Positions 1 to 9,097 are shown, numbered from the stretch's first letter. The stretch: DNA of 64,000 nt from Fundidesulfovibrio putealis DSM 16056 (GCF_000429325.1 NZ_AUBQ01000018.1:51742-115741), one strand, 5' to 3'. Made by a program: numbers and translations. Notes: generated by a model not told the origin, from the letters alone.

Positions 1-1
1 G

Positions 2-484
2 GTGCGGGTGATGCCCTGCGCCGAAGGCGGGGGCTGCCTGAGCGGCGACGCCTGCCGCCAGGGCTCGCGCCAGGTAAGCTCCTGCCGGGAGGCGTCCTGC
101 CCCGCCTGCTCTGACGGCACCGACGGCTCCTGCCCGCAAGCCCAGGACTGCGACGTCGCCGACTGCCCTGCCCTGTCCGGCAAGAAGGTGCTGTACGTCG
201 GCGGCCGGTGCAATCTGGTGCGCCACTACCGCGAAATGGTTGAGCGCATGGGCTGCCGCTTCCACCATCACGACGGCGGCGTGGAAAACTCCACCTCGGA
301 ACTCTACGGCAAGCTGGCCGCCGCAGACGTGGTGCTCTGCCCGGTGGACTGCGTGAGCCACGAAGCCTGCCAGAGCGTCAAGAAAGCCTGCAAGCACTGC
401 ATGAAGCCGTTCATGATGCTTCGGAGCTCCGGCCTCTCTGCCCTGGCGCGCTCCCTGGACCAGCTGGCGGAACGGGCGAACTGA
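2..484 (+). CDS. DUF2325 family protein (5' end cut by window)
   Basis: The C-terminal ~100 residues fit the DUF2325 family: a Rossmann-like opening (KVLYVGGRCNLVRHYREMVE), a HHHDGG motif, then VLCPVDCVSHEACQSVKKACK and a closing LRSSGLS. The first ~55 residues are Cys-rich (about ten Cys), suggesting metal or redox binding, which is an inference. The frame is open to the first base, so the true start probably lies outside the window. The family has no established biochemical function; members are often found near metal or redox genes in anaerobes. Confidence 0.75.
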   Translation: MRVMPCAEGGGCLSGDACRQGSRQVSSCREASCPACSDGTDGSCPQAQDCDVADCPALSGKKVLYVGGRCNLVRHYREMVERMGCRFHHHDGGVENSTSELYGKLAAADVVLCPVDCVSHEACQSVKKACKHCMKPFMMLRSSGLSALARSLDQLAERAN

Positions 485-625
485 ACGGCTCCTGCCGCAA
501 CCAGGCAGGATACAAGAGCACTCCACCGGTTTCATTGAGATCACCTGGGCCTGCCCCCCATGCGGAGCAGGCCCGCACATGACCAACAGTCTGGAAAAAT
601 GGTCGATGCGATGTATACTGCCCGC

Positions 626-1339
626 ATGATGCGAAAGATACCCGTTCTTCTTCTGTCGCTTATGCTGGTGGCAGCCCTGGTCCTGGCGGGCAAGGGCCAT
701 TACCTGTCACCCGGCCAGGTGGACCTCTCCAGGGTGCTGGCCCCGCCTCCGGCCAACGATTCCCGGAGCACCCGCGCCGAAATCGAAACCATGCTCTCGC
801 TGCAACAGGCCCGGACCCCGGCTCAGGAAGCCGCCGCCAAGGCAGACCGGGAGATGTCGCCGTTTCCCTTTGCTGACGTGCTCGGGCCACGGTTCGTAAA
901 GGACAAGCTGCCCAACACGGCGGTGTTCTTCGAGAAGGTCCTGTCCGACCAGCGCCTCTTCGTGTCACCGGCCAAGAAGCACTTCAACAGGCCCCGGCCC
1001 TACGTGCTGGACCGCAACGTGGAACCCAGCCTCTCCAGGCCGCACAACGAGTCCTACCCCAGCGGGCACAGCACCTGGGGCCACCTTGCGGGCATCATCC
1101 TGGCCAACATGGTGCCCGAAAGGGCGGCGCAGCTCTACGAGCGCGCCGGTCTCTATGCACAGCAGCGCGTGCTTGGCGGCGTGCACTACCCGAGCGACGT
1201 GGAGGCCGGGAAAATCGCCGCAGCCGTAATCGCCTCGGCGCTGTTTCAGAGTCAGGCCTTCCAGGAGGATTTCGCCAAGGCCAAGGCCGAGGTGCGCGGC
1301 GTGCTGCACCTGGACGGCGCGCCCGTGTCCGCCGGATAG
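626..1339 (+). CDS. Class A PAP2-type acid phosphatase, exported
   Basis: A hydrophobic N-terminus (MRKIPVLLLSLMLVAALVLA) is a probable signal peptide. The bacterial class A non-specific acid phosphatase signature is present in order: K-x6-RP (KKHFNRPRP), PSGHS, and R-x5-H-x3-D (RVLGGVHYPSD). The Ser that normally precedes the last Arg is replaced by Gln. The role would be removal of phosphate from organic monoesters in the periplasm. The start is uncertain: ATG 626 or 629 begins the signal peptide directly, whereas in-frame ATGs at 599 and 611 would add a polar leader. No convincing ribosome binding site is visible. Confidence 0.82.
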   Translation: MMRKIPVLLLSLMLVAALVLAGKGHYLSPGQVDLSRVLAPPPANDSRSTRAEIETMLSLQQARTPAQEAAAKADREMSPFPFADVLGPRFVKDKLPNTAVFFEKVLSDQRLFVSPAKKHFNRPRPYVLDRNVEPSLSRPHNESYPSGHSTWGHLAGIILANMVPERAAQLYERAGLYAQQRVLGGVHYPSDVEAGKIAAAVIASALFQSQAFQEDFAKAKAEVRGVLHLDGAPVSAG

Positions 1340-1452
1340 TAACCCGCACAGGCCGCAACGCGACTCACAGTATAAGGCCCGTTTTCGACCGGAAACCTCA
1401 TCAGGCTTATGTCCACGCAACAAGCCACGGCATGCACAAGGGGAGATTTCGC

Positions 1453-1845
1453 ATGATGAACCTGAAACGCTACCGGACGCACACCGGACACGAACCCGTG
1501 ACCGAATGGATCGAGAGCCTGCCCGACAGCACCGCGCGCAACCGCCTGACGGCACAGATCGAAAAGCTGCGCTCCGGAATGCCGACCGAGTGCCGCAAGC
1601 TCGGCGACAACGTGTACGTGGTCCGCCTGGACGCAGGCCCCGTGGTGCCCCAAGAAGCGTCCCCGGACAAGGCCCAGAAAGTCCGCCTGGATACCGAACA
1701 CGGCGTGCGGCTGTATTTCGGACGCAAGGGTGAATCCCTGCTGCTCCTGCTGTGTGGCGCGGGCAGCTGGACCAAGGCGGCAGAGCGCGACAGCGCCCTG
1801 GCCTTCATGGCCGACTTCGAGACCGGATCACGCCGCGACGCCTGA
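1453..1845 (+). CDS. HigB/RelE-like toxin (Gp49-like), apparently orphan
   Basis: A protein of about 130 residues with the layout of phage-derived Gp49/HigB-type mRNA interferases: YRTHTGHEPVTEWIESLPD at the N-terminus, LGDNVYVVRL, then VRLYFGRKGESLLLLLCGAGSWTK. The stretch DAGPVVPQEASPDKAQKVRLD between two core strands looks like an insertion relative to short family members. The start at 1453 follows AAGGGGAG at about the right spacing. These toxins normally have an Xre-type antitoxin directly downstream; here only repeats follow, so either the partner is lost or the toxin is inactive (inference). Confidence 0.65.
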   Translation: MMNLKRYRTHTGHEPVTEWIESLPDSTARNRLTAQIEKLRSGMPTECRKLGDNVYVVRLDAGPVVPQEASPDKAQKVRLDTEHGVRLYFGRKGESLLLLLCGAGSWTKAAERDSALAFMADFETGSRRDA

Positions 1846-1846
1846 T

Positions 1847-1931
1847 GCCTCCGGCGGCCAGAGAGGGCGCTGCCCTCTCTGGACTCTCCCGCCAGGGGGA
1901 TGATCCCCCTGGACCCTCAATTAGCTTCGCG
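1847..1931 (+). repeat. GC-rich modular hairpin repeat, copy A
   Basis: It starts one base after the higB-like stop codon. It reads GCCTCCGGCGGCC, then a hairpin AGAGAGGG/CCCTCTCT, then the linker GGACTCTCCCGCC, a second hairpin AGGGGG/CCCCCT, GGACCC and a GCTTCGCG end. The same modules recur at 2251-2360, 12028-12110, 13176-13256, 18988-19028, 30212-30266, 35179-35263, 35438-35522 and 45345-45384. Confidence 0.8.
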
Positions 1932-1962
1932 GGCAGCACCGCTACGCATCAGATATCCCGCG

Positions 1963-2004
1963 CAAGAGGCATGAAGCGCGCAAAGCCGCGCTTCATGCCT
2001 CTTG
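1963..2004. repeat. 18-bp perfect inverted repeat
   Basis: Arms 1963-1980 and 1987-2004 are exact reverse complements (CAAGAGGCATGAAGCGCG) with a 6-nt loop. A related 12-bp hairpin with a similar core (TGAAGCGCG) lies at 35301-35330, also between two facing copies of the GC-rich hairpin repeat. It may end transcription from either side; no T-run is seen. Confidence 0.7.
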
Positions 2005-2110
2005 ATTCGCAAACCGCCGTCTTCAGTTTGCCAGCCCTGCTTTGGACGTTCCCAACCAGGCAAGTAGTGTCTTCATTCCGGCGTGCTTTTCGTCGCAGCA
2101 GAACGCACGT

Positions 2111-2222
2111 TGCGGGGGCGGAGGCTGTAACGGGAATGTCCCGCGCGGCGGGCGACGAATCGTCTTCACATCGATTCGAGCCCGCCGCGCGGGACATGGA
2201 CATTACAGCCTCCGCCCCCGCA
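2111..2222. repeat. Large inverted repeat (~50-bp arms)
   Basis: Arms 2111-2162 and 2171-2222 match as reverse complements over 20 outer bases (TGCGGGGGCGGAGGCTGTAA) and over an 18-base inner block (ATGTCCCGCGCGGCGGGC). A 5-base unmatched block separates these, and the arms flank a short 8-nt centre. It looks like two inverted copies of one repeat unit and lies between the 3' ends of the higB-like gene and gap. No coding function is seen. Confidence 0.7.
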
Positions 2223-2250
2223 CACCGAATCCAGCCCGCCCGCACACGAC

Positions 2251-2360
2251 GCGAAGCGGAAAGCCGGGTCCAGGGGAGGCTTCTCCCCTGGCGGGTGCAG
2301 GGCAGAGCCCACCGGGTCAAGGGCAGAGCCCTTGCGGGTGCAGGGCGGAGCCCTGCCAGA
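2251..2360 (-). repeat. GC-rich modular hairpin repeat, copy B
   Basis: In the gap reading direction it begins a few bases after the gap stop codon with three GGGC(T/A)..GCCC hairpins, then the AGGGGAG/CTCCCCT hairpin, GGACCC and a GCTTCGC end. It faces copy A across 320 bp. Confidence 0.8.
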
Positions 2361-2371
2361 AGTCGCCCGGC

Positions 2372-3388
2372 TTACAGGCCCTTCGCGGCCATGTAGCGGA
2401 TCAGATCGCCGACCCGGCAGGAATAGCCCCATTCGTTATCGTACCAGGCCACGATCTTGGCCAGCACGCCGTCCTGGACGGACGTGAACTCCGACTCCAC
2501 GATGCCGGAGCGCGGGTCGCCCTTGTAGTCCGAGGAGACGAGCGGCTCCTCGCTGTAGCCCATGATGCCCTTGAGCGGCCCTTCCGCCGCAGTTTTCAGA
2601 ACATCGCGCATGGCCTGGGTGTCGGTGGGCCGCTCCAGGATGGCCGCAAAATCCACGACAGATACCGCAGGGGTGGGCACGCGCAGCGAATAGCCGCTGA
2701 ACCGCCCCTTGAGTTCCGGGATCACCAGGGCCACGGCCTTGGCCGCCCCCGTGGAGGTTGGGATGATGTTGCAGGCGGCGGCCCTGGCGCGGCGCAGATC
2801 CTTGTGGGGCAGGTCCAGAATGCGCTGGTCGTTGGTGTAGGAGTGGATGGTGCACATCACGCCGGACTTGATGCCGAAGGCCTCGTGAACCACCTTGGCC
2901 ACAGGGGCCAGGCAGTTGGTGGTGCAGGAGGCGTTGGAGATGATGTTGTGCTTGGCCGGGTCGTACTGGGCCTCGTTGACCCCCAAGACGATGGTGATGT
3001 CCTCGTCCTTGGCCGGTGCGGAGATGATGACCTTCTTCGCGCCCGACTCCAGGTGCATGGAGGCCTGGGGGCCGGTCCTGAAGATGCCTGTCGATTCAAC
3101 CACCACGTCCACGCCGGTCTCGCCCCAGAGGATGTTCTTTGGGTCGCGCTCCTTGAAGCAGCGCACGCTCCAGTCCCCCACGGCCATGTCGTCGCCCTCG
3201 GTGCGGATGTCCACGGCGAACCGGCCGTAGTTGGTATCGTAGGACAGCAGATGGGCGTTGGTGTGGGTATCGAAGAGATCGTTGACGGCCACCACCTCGG
3301 CAATGTCCTTGTGCTGCTCGTAGAGCGCCTTGAGCACCTGGCGGCCGATGCGGCCGAATCCGTTGATGCCGACTTTTACCTTGCTCAT
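2372..3388 (-). CDS. gap: Type I glyceraldehyde-3-phosphate dehydrogenase
   Basis: A 338-residue, full-length GAPDH. It oxidises and phosphorylates glyceraldehyde-3-phosphate to 1,3-bisphosphoglycerate with NAD in central carbon metabolism. The N-terminus has the nucleotide-binding [22 protein letters not shown] carries the Asp typical of NAD-dependent enzymes. The catalytic Cys is in [12 protein letters not shown], followed by TIHSYTNDQ and the C-terminal [12 protein letters not shown]. The start at MSKVKVG follows AAAGAGGT; the longer in-frame upstream extension has no family support. It lies 10 bp downstream of the GAF gene and is probably co-transcribed with it. Confidence 0.97.
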   Translation of the reverse strand: MSKVKVGINGFGRIGRQVLKALYEQHKDIAEVVAVNDLFDTHTNAHLLSYDTNYGRFAVDIRTEGDDMAVGDWSVRCFKERDPKNILWGETGVDVVVESTGIFRTGPQASMHLESGAKKVIISAPAKDEDITIVLGVNEAQYDPAKHNIISNASCTTNCLAPVAKVVHEAFGIKSGVMCTIHSYTNDQRILDLPHKDLRRARAAACNIIPTSTGAAKAVALVIPELKGRFSGYSLRVPTPAVSVVDFAAILERPTDTQAMRDVLKTAAEGPLKGIMGYSEEPLVSSDYKGDPRSGIVESEFTSVQDGVLAKIVAWYDNEWGYSCRVGDLIRYMAAKGL

Positions 3389-3398
3389 GGAGACCTCT

Positions 3399-3965
3399 TT
3401 AGTCCTCGAAGGTTTGATACTGGAAGGCGGTGAGCAGCTCATAGTCCGACTTGAGCGCCTGGTGCAGCCGGGCGTTCTCTATGGCTATGGCCGACAGGTT
3501 GGCCATGATGATCAAAAATTCCACCTCGGATTCGCAGAAGTCGCGCTCTTCAGCGGAATAGACGCGCATGACGCCGATGATCTTCTTGTCTTCGAGCTTT
3601 AGGGGAACCACAAGCACGGACTTGATGCCCTCGGTCTTGGCGGCATCCTTGTACTGGAAACGGTCGTCGGTGGAGGCGTCGCGCACGTGCACCGTGGCCC
3701 CGGCCAAAGCCTCCTTGTCCAGCTTGCTCTTATTCACCTCGACCTTGCCCTTGCGCAGATACCCCTTGGACAGCCCGAAGGACGCCCCAGGGAGGAGGTT
3801 TGCGCCGGAACGGTCCAAAAGCCTGAGCGAACAGGCCTTTACCTCCAGCGCCTTGGCGGTCTGCTCGGCTATCCTGCCCAGCAGTTCCATGGGTTCCAGG
3901 CTCGAGTTGATTACCCGGATGGCCTCGTATAGCGTCTTGAAGTAGCTTCTTTCGCAATCCAGCAT
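3399..3965 (-). CDS. GAF domain protein
   Basis: 188 residues. Almost the whole protein is one GAF domain: helix [30 protein letters not shown], then the strand/loop region ending [29 protein letters not shown] and a C-terminal helix [14 protein letters not shown]. No catalytic or DNA-binding domain is attached, so it is probably a small-molecule or redox-sensing cytosolic protein. AAGGAG precedes the start. It is the first gene of a two-gene unit with gap, suggesting a regulatory link to glycolysis (inference only). Confidence 0.8.
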   Translation of the reverse strand: MLDCERSYFKTLYEAIRVINSSLEPMELLGRIAEQTAKALEVKACSLRLLDRSGANLLPGASFGLSKGYLRKGKVEVNKSKLDKEALAGATVHVRDASTDDRFQYKDAAKTEGIKSVLVVPLKLEDKKIIGVMRVYSAEERDFCESEVEFLIIMANLSAIAIENARLHQALKSDYELLTAFQYQTFED

Positions 3966-4030
3966 GCGGCTCTCCTTGCTGTTATTGAGCTTTCATGGAC
4001 TACATGCACCATATTCCGACGGAATGACAC

Positions 4031-4354
4031 TCAGATTACGCCTAATGCGCGCGCATTTTCACGCAGGACCATGGCCGAGTTGGCCAGGGCCTGATGTTGC
4101 TCCTCGGATAGCATGGATTCCAGCACCAGTTCCACCCCGCCCGCCCCGACCACGCAGGGCAGCGACGGGCAGACGTCCGGCAGGCCGTGCATGATGTCCA
4201 TGGCCTCGCCTTCCGCCTTGGCCGCGTTTGCATCGACGAGTACCAGCTCCCCCACCAACCGCTTGAGGCTGAGGGCGAACGCGAACCCTGCGCCCACGTT
4301 TCCGATACCCACCACGGCAATTTTCGACTGCCCGGCTGTGTCCATTCTTTCCAT
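4031..4354 (-). pseudogene. Internally deleted L-lactate/malate dehydrogenase
   Basis: An open frame of 107 codons contains only the two ends of an LDH-type enzyme. The first ~57 residues are the NAD-binding start (IAVVGIGNVGAGFAFALSLK, LVLVDANAAKAEGEAMDIMHGLPD). The last ~36 are the family C-terminus (SLPCVVGAGGVELVLES, LSEEQHQALANSAMVLREN). The ~200 residues between, including the catalytic His and substrate Arg residues, are missing without a frameshift. A good ribosome site (GGAGGAG) remains. It cannot be an active dehydrogenase; a clean in-frame deletion of a former ldh gene is the simplest reading. Confidence 0.8.
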
Positions 4355-4795
4355 GACGACTCCTCCATGAAGAGCGGGCAGCTGTCCGGAATAGTGCTTC
4401 GGCCCCCACCTTCAATTATGTCAAGATTGACATGTTAGCTTGAAGTCCGTCAATGAGGATATGAACGCCCAGGAACAAGCCCGGTCGAGGCTGACCGCAT
4501 TGCCTGGCATCCAGGCTGGACCGACACAGCCAGGGGACTCGATCTGCATGCATCGCGAACGAATCCGTCGATTGCACGGTCACGAGGGGCGCCGCTACTG
4601 CGGTTTCAGTTCCAGCCGACTGCACAGCGTCATTCGTTTTTCCGCACGTTTCCATCCAAACAGCAGTTTGCGAAGGCGCTGGACTACGACTCATGCTTGA
4701 CTTAGCGTAACATCCCTATGAGGCAGTTCGTCATTTTCAGCAGCGCCCAGGCCGCCGCATCTTCGACACGCTGGTCATGCAGCCATGGACGTTCC
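4355..4795. other. Intergenic stretch, nothing recognised
   Basis: A 440-bp gap between the ldh remnant and the solute-binding-like gene. I see no conserved gene, no strong hairpin with a T-run and no repeat shared with the rest of the window. In-frame ATG 4718 upstream of the next gene has no ribosome binding site. Confidence 0.4.
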
Positions 4796-5665
4796 ATGCT
4801 CAGGTTCATCTGCCTGTGCGTCTGTTTTACTCTCTTCCTGTGTTCGCACCACCGCCCGCTGCTGGCAAAAACGACCATTTCTGTTTCGGCCACAATAAAC
4901 CTCGAAATGAGCTATTTGGCCTTCATGGACAACAGGACACCAGGGCAAGTGTCCTCTTTCAGTTCCCCCTATGCTTCCCGTAACGTGGTGAGCTTGGTCC
5001 TCATGCAGAAGGCGCTGCTTCTCGGGGGTATGGACGACGTCGAGTTTGAATTCCACGTCGTGCCGAACTCGGAGAGGGAAAGGACCGAGGTGAAATGCGG
5101 CCGAGTGGTCGTGGGTTCGCAGGACTATTGGGACTATGATTTCGATGATACGGTGTACAAAAGTGATCCCGTCATTACCGACGGCACATTCGAAAAGGGC
5201 ATGTACACATATCCTTCGAACGCACCCATGCTTTCCGTGCAGAACGGGAAAGAACTCAAAGACCGTTCCGCGGTGATCGTGGGAACCTGGAAAGGCGACG
5301 TCGCGTTGCTGCGGTCGCTTGAGGTCAAGGATGTCCACGCCGTTTACGAATTGCAGACGATTGCGAAGTTTCTGAGTCTGGGCAGGGCGGACTTCACGCT
5401 TCTGGAATTCTCGTCCAAACCGGATATGTCGGTTTCAATTTCCGGGCTCCCCCTGGTTCCGGTTCCCGGCATCAAGGTGGTCCTGCCGGGCAATCGCTGC
5501 TGGATGGTCTCGAAGAAGCATCCTCTCGGGGACCAGGTGTTCAAGGCCCTCGGCATCGGGCTCAAAAGGCTTCAGCAGGAGGGAACCATCAGGCGGGCGC
5601 TCACCGAGAGCGGCTTCTTCCAGAAGAGAGCGAAAGGCTGGCGGGTCATCAACAGGGAAGAGTAA
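4796..5665 (+). CDS. Periplasmic solute-binding-like protein
   Basis: About 289 residues from ATG 4796, which opens a signal peptide (MLRFICLCVCFTLFL). The overall pattern (SVSATINLEMSYLAFMD, GMYTYPSNAPMLSVQNGKEL, then TIAKFLSLGRADFTLLEF and VLPGNRCWMVSKKHPLGDQVFKALGIGL) resembles family 3 extracellular solute-binding proteins without a transporter beside it. Such lone proteins in this phylum are common and mostly uncharacterised. GC content is lower than in the flanking genes. The ligand cannot be read from sequence. The start is uncertain: 4718 is also possible. Confidence 0.55.
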   Translation: MLRFICLCVCFTLFLCSHHRPLLAKTTISVSATINLEMSYLAFMDNRTPGQVSSFSSPYASRNVVSLVLMQKALLLGGMDDVEFEFHVVPNSERERTEVKCGRVVVGSQDYWDYDFDDTVYKSDPVITDGTFEKGMYTYPSNAPMLSVQNGKELKDRSAVIVGTWKGDVALLRSLEVKDVHAVYELQTIAKFLSLGRADFTLLEFSSKPDMSVSISGLPLVPVPGIKVVLPGNRCWMVSKKHPLGDQVFKALGIGLKRLQQEGTIRRALTESGFFQKRAKGWRVINREE

Positions 5666-5698
5666 GCGGCAGCCACGCGCGGCTGGCAGCAAAACACT

Positions 5699-5726
5699 AA
5701 AGGGAGGGCCGCAAGGCCCTCCCTTT
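5699..5726. terminator. Hairpin terminator between convergent genes
   Basis: A perfect 12-bp stem AAAGGGAGGGCC / GGCCCTCCCTTT with a GCAA tetraloop, placed 33 bp after the solute-binding-like gene and downstream of leuB on the other strand. It can act in both directions. Confidence 0.8.
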
Positions 5727-5821
5727 CCGTATTCGGGGAATCAATCAGCGCAGCGTCCCAGGGACGCCGCACTTTGCCGGACACGGCTCCGGGAGCCGGT
5801 CCGGCAGTCACCAAAGCGACC

Positions 5822-6895
5822 CTAAAGGCGCTCGGCCACCAGGTCGCCCATCTTCACGCAGCCCACCATGGTCTTGCCCGGCTCCATGATGTCGCCGGTG
5901 CGGTAGCCTTCCTTCAGGATGGAGGTCACGGCGTTCTCGATGGCGTCGGCCTCGGCGGACATGGAGAACTGATAGCGCAGCATCATGGCCACGGACAGGA
6001 TGGTGGCCAGCGGGTTGGCCTTGTCCTGGCCCGCGATGTCCGGGGCGGAGCCGTGGATCGGCTCGTACAGGCCGGGGCCGGACGCGCCGAGCGAGGCCGA
6101 AGGCAGCATGCCGATGGACCCGGTGATGACGGCGGCCTCGTCGGAGAGGATGTCGCCGAACAGGTTCTCGGTGACGATGGTGTCGAACTGGGCGGGGTTG
6201 CGCACCAACTGCATGGCGGCGTTGTCCACGTACATGTGGGACAGCTCCACGTCGGGGTAATCCTTGGCGACTTCCAGCACCACCTCGCGCCACAGCTGGG
6301 ACACGTCCAGCACGTTGGCCTTGTCCACGGAGCAGAGCTTCTTGCCGCGCTTGCGGGCGGTCTCGAAGCCGACCTTGGCGATGCGGCGGATCTCGGATTC
6401 GGAATAGATCATGTTGTTGTAGGCCACGCGTTCGCCGTCGCGGACTTCCTGGCCCTTGGGCGTGCCGAAGTACGCGCCGCCGGTCAGCTCGCGGATGACC
6501 ATGACGTCCAGGCCCTGGCCGATGATGTCGGCGCGCAGGCAGCAGGCGCTTTTGAGCTCCTCGAACAGCTTGGCGGGGCGCAGGTTGGCGAACAGGCCCA
6601 GTTCCTTGCGGATGCCGAGCAGCCCGCGCTCGGGGCGGATGGACTTCTCGATGTTGTCCCACTTGGGGCCGCCCACCGCGCCGAGCAGGATTGCGTCGGC
6701 GGCCTTGCAGGCGTCGATGGTCTTCTGGGGAAGGGGATTGTTCTCGGCGTCGATGGCCGCGCCGCCGATCAGCTCGTAGCTGATCTTGAATTCGTGCCCG
6801 AATTTTTCGCCGATCTTCTTCAGGGTCTTCTCGGCCTGGGTCATGATCTCGGGACCGATGCCGTCTCCGGGCAGAATGACTATATTCTTGATCAT
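5822..6895 (-). CDS. leuB: 3-isopropylmalate dehydrogenase
   Basis: 357 residues. It oxidatively decarboxylates 3-isopropylmalate in leucine biosynthesis. Family landmarks: [17 protein letters not shown] at the start, [11 protein letters not shown], the [21 protein letters not shown] substrate-binding run, [11 protein letters not shown], then [28 protein letters not shown] and the NAD-adenine loop [18 protein letters not shown]. The start was set at MIKN, where homology begins; the frame stays open upstream by chance. No other leu genes are in the window. A ~99-nt element with dyads (6971-7069) lies between it and the EAL/HDOD gene upstream and may affect its expression. Confidence 0.96.
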   Translation of the reverse strand: MIKNIVILPGDGIGPEIMTQAEKTLKKIGEKFGHEFKISYELIGGAAIDAENNPLPQKTIDACKAADAILLGAVGGPKWDNIEKSIRPERGLLGIRKELGLFANLRPAKLFEELKSACCLRADIIGQGLDVMVIRELTGGAYFGTPKGQEVRDGERVAYNNMIYSESEIRRIAKVGFETARKRGKKLCSVDKANVLDVSQLWREVVLEVAKDYPDVELSHMYVDNAAMQLVRNPAQFDTIVTENLFGDILSDEAAVITGSIGMLPSASLGASGPGLYEPIHGSAPDIAGQDKANPLATILSVAMMLRYQFSMSAEADAIENAVTSILKEGYRTGDIMEPGKTMVGCVKMGDLVAERL

Positions 6896-6970
6896 CTCCG
6901 TAATAGCTCCTTCACATCGCGGGGTGGTTGTTTTTCTCGAAATTTTCAGCCCGGCCAGGGATGGCGAGGT

Positions 6971-7069
6971 CTCGTGCGTCGTTCTCAAAACAGGTTCACG
7001 CAGTTCATGAACCTGAACAAAGAGAACCATTTATTTTGATATTGAAAAACATGGTCATGTTTTTCAATA
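6971..7069 (-). repeat. ~99-nt 3'-flanking element, copy 1
   Basis: It starts 8 bases after the stop codon of the EAL/HDOD gene. Its first part is a perfect 13-bp dyad (ATTGAAAAACATG / CATGTTTTTCAAT, 7041-7068), followed by AAATGGTT and a variable hairpin (CAGGTTCA / TGAACCTG, 6991-7015). It ends GAGAACGACGCACGAG. The same ends and order occur at 12111-12209 and 30091-30190, each copy 99-100 nt long and in the direction of the preceding gene. Confidence 0.75.
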
Positions 7070-7076
7070 ACGCGGC

Positions 7077-8357
7077 CTAGTCCGCGACCGCCTGAACGAC
7101 GCCTTCCTTGCCCGCCTTGAAACAGACCCTGGCCCAGCGCGAGGCGGCCAGATAATCCCTGGCGGCGGCGAAGTGGCTGATCTTCTTGCCGGAGAGCAGC
7201 ACACCCACGTCGCACCAGCGGTTCTGGTCCATGCAACTCAGGAGCTCCAGCCACGGGCTCAGGGCGTTCTTGTCGCCGCACAGGGCCGCCTTGATGCGCG
7301 GGTCCATGGGCATGGTGGGCGTGAGCTCGCTCATGGGCTGGCCCATCATGGCGTCGAGCAGTGAAAACAGGCCCAAGAGGAACATGGACTTGGGCGGCAG
7401 CGGGGAGGAAGGGGTGCGCTGCGAAAGCTTCTCCAGGAAGCTGCCGCGCTGAAGCGAAAGATAGGCCAGCTCCTCGCCCTTGGGGCTGGCGTCCAGGCTG
7501 GCCACCAGGGCCATCATGGCCCAGCGCTTGAAGGCCGTGTCGCCCATGATGGCCACGGCGTGCTCGATGGAGTCCACCGTGCGCCCAAGGCCCATGCCCG
7601 GCGCGTTCACATAGCGCAGCAGCCGGTAGCTGAGCAGCACGTCCTTGGCCAGGGTGGCGGCCATGTCCTTGTAGGTGGTCTCTTCTTCCAGGAGCTTGCC
7701 CATGAGCTCCACGCGCGTGAGCTGGTTGGCTTCGAGCTTGCGCCCCTTAACGATCTCCGGGCGGCCGAAAAAGCTGCCCTGGAAGGCGTCGAACCCGAGC
7801 GCGCGGCATCCGGCGAAAGCCTCCCAGGAGTTCACGTTGTCCACCATGCAGGAGACGTTCAAATTTTTCAGGAACTTGCGATCCTTGGCCAACTCCATGG
7901 GCTTTAAGCGCTCCAAGTCCAGGATGACCGTATCGGCGAAGCGCATCAGGGGGGCGTAGCCCTGGCAGGACTCGTCAAACCGCAGGGCGATGCGGTAGCC
8001 GAACTCGTTCAGAAAAGAGAGGACCTCCTCCAGGTTTTCGCGTTCGGTCTGCTCCGGGCTCACCACCAGATGGCAGAAGTCCATGGGGAGCAGGTGCACC
8101 TCGGGCGCGTCCAGCATGACGTCCGGCACACTGATCAGGAGCCGGTCGGACTCCTCCAGCAATATCTGGAGTTCCGAGGCTCCGTCGCTGACCATCCAGG
8201 AGAAAGCGTCCACATCCACATGGGCGGAGTTCGATGACGTCAGGCAGGAACGGGCCGCAACTTCGTACGCCACCACCTTTTTGGATTTGTCAAAAACGGG
8301 ATGGCGAGACAGAAAACAGGAAGAGGATTCATCAGAAGCGGAACCGTTAATTTCCAC
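7077..8357 (-). CDS. Degenerate EAL + HDOD signalling protein (YuxH type)
   Basis: 426 residues. The N-terminal half has an EAL-like fold start (FLSRHPVFDKSKKVVAYEVAAR), but the EAL signature and its metal ligands are absent, so c-di-GMP phosphodiesterase activity is unlikely. The C-terminal half (from about residue 205) is an HDOD domain: TRVELMGKLLEEETTYKDMAATLAKDVLLSYRLLRYVNA, followed by the helix SIEHAVAIMGDTAFKRWAMM. This two-domain layout is that of the YuxH family, generally thought to act as a signalling scaffold. No partner genes are adjacent. The ~99-nt element follows its stop codon. Confidence 0.85.
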   Translation of the reverse strand: MEINGSASDESSSCFLSRHPVFDKSKKVVAYEVAARSCLTSSNSAHVDVDAFSWMVSDGASELQILLEESDRLLISVPDVMLDAPEVHLLPMDFCHLVVSPEQTERENLEEVLSFLNEFGYRIALRFDESCQGYAPLMRFADTVILDLERLKPMELAKDRKFLKNLNVSCMVDNVNSWEAFAGCRALGFDAFQGSFFGRPEIVKGRKLEANQLTRVELMGKLLEEETTYKDMAATLAKDVLLSYRLLRYVNAPGMGLGRTVDSIEHAVAIMGDTAFKRWAMMALVASLDASPKGEELAYLSLQRGSFLEKLSQRTPSSPLPPKSMFLLGLFSLLDAMMGQPMSELTPTMPMDPRIKAALCGDKNALSPWLELLSCMDQNRWCDVGVLLSGKKISHFAAARDYLAASRWARVCFKAGKEGVVQAVAD

Positions 8358-8585
8358 GTTTCATTTCTCGCACTTGGAGTGTTACGCCTTGGCTGGACAG
8401 GAAAATCTGCAGTATTATCAACTAATTGTTACTCTACATTTTTTTGTGCGCGATGGCAAGCCTGAAGCTTCGCAGCCCGCATGAATACAGGGCCGCCACC
8501 TCTCGGGGCAGCCGCCGGGGCTTGCCCGGCGCGAAGAAATACCCTACTGAGCCAAGCACTTTCCACCCCACACAGGAGCCTTAGC

Positions 8586-9080
8586 ATGTCCGACTCCGAA
8601 CGTTATCACCGCATGTATCCCGTCAGCTGGGATCATCTGCACCGCGACTGCAAAGCCCTCTCCTGGCGGCTGATGGAGCTCGGCCCCTGGAAGGGAATCT
8701 ACGCCATCACCAAGGGCGGGCTCATCCCGGCGGCCATCCTTGCGCGCGAACTGGACGTGCGGGTCATCGACACCATCTGCGTGGCCAGCTACGACTGGCA
8801 GAGCCAGGGCGACAAGGTAACCGTCCTCAAGGGCGTGGTGGGGGACGGCGAAGGCTGGCTGCTGGTGGACGACCTGGTGGACACCGGCAAGACCGCCAAG
8901 GCCGTGCGCGAGATGGTCCCCAAGGCCTACTTCGCCACCGTGTACGCCAAGCCCGAGGGGCGTCCCCTGGTGGACGCCTACATCACCGAAGTGAGCCAGG
9001 ACACCTGGATCCTCTTCCCCTGGGACTCCGAGCCGCAGTTCATCCAGCCTATCGCCAAGAGCGCCAAGACCGGCGAGTAG
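8586..9080 (+). CDS. gpt: Xanthine-guanine phosphoribosyltransferase
   Basis: 164 residues. It transfers the PRPP ribose-phosphate to guanine, xanthine or hypoxanthine in purine salvage. It follows E. coli Gpt closely in layout: [23 protein letters not shown], the PRPP loop [35 protein letters not shown] and the C-terminal [10 protein letters not shown]. The start at 8586 follows AGGAG; the frame extends upstream without support. Its presence in the same window as xanthine dehydrogenases means xanthine has both a salvage and a degradation route here. Confidence 0.93.
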   Translation: MSDSERYHRMYPVSWDHLHRDCKALSWRLMELGPWKGIYAITKGGLIPAAILARELDVRVIDTICVASYDWQSQGDKVTVLKGVVGDGEGWLLVDDLVDTGKTAKAVREMVPKAYFATVYAKPEGRPLVDAYITEVSQDTWILFPWDSEPQFIQPIAKSAKTGE

Positions 9081-9097
9081 ACGACTCTCCCCGAATA

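Noticed and set aside
613..618. TATACT as a -10 box for a leaderless acid phosphatase mRNA
   Set aside because: No -35 hexamer at suitable distance, and the start codon itself is uncertain.
1847..2360. Possible CRISPR array in the repeat-rich gap
   Set aside because: The repeats are hairpins of different lengths with no regular repeat-spacer spacing, and no cas genes are near.
6895..7030. N-terminal extension of leuB
   Set aside because: The frame is open by chance through the ~99-nt element; homology begins at [12 protein letters not shown] and a ribosome site lies there.
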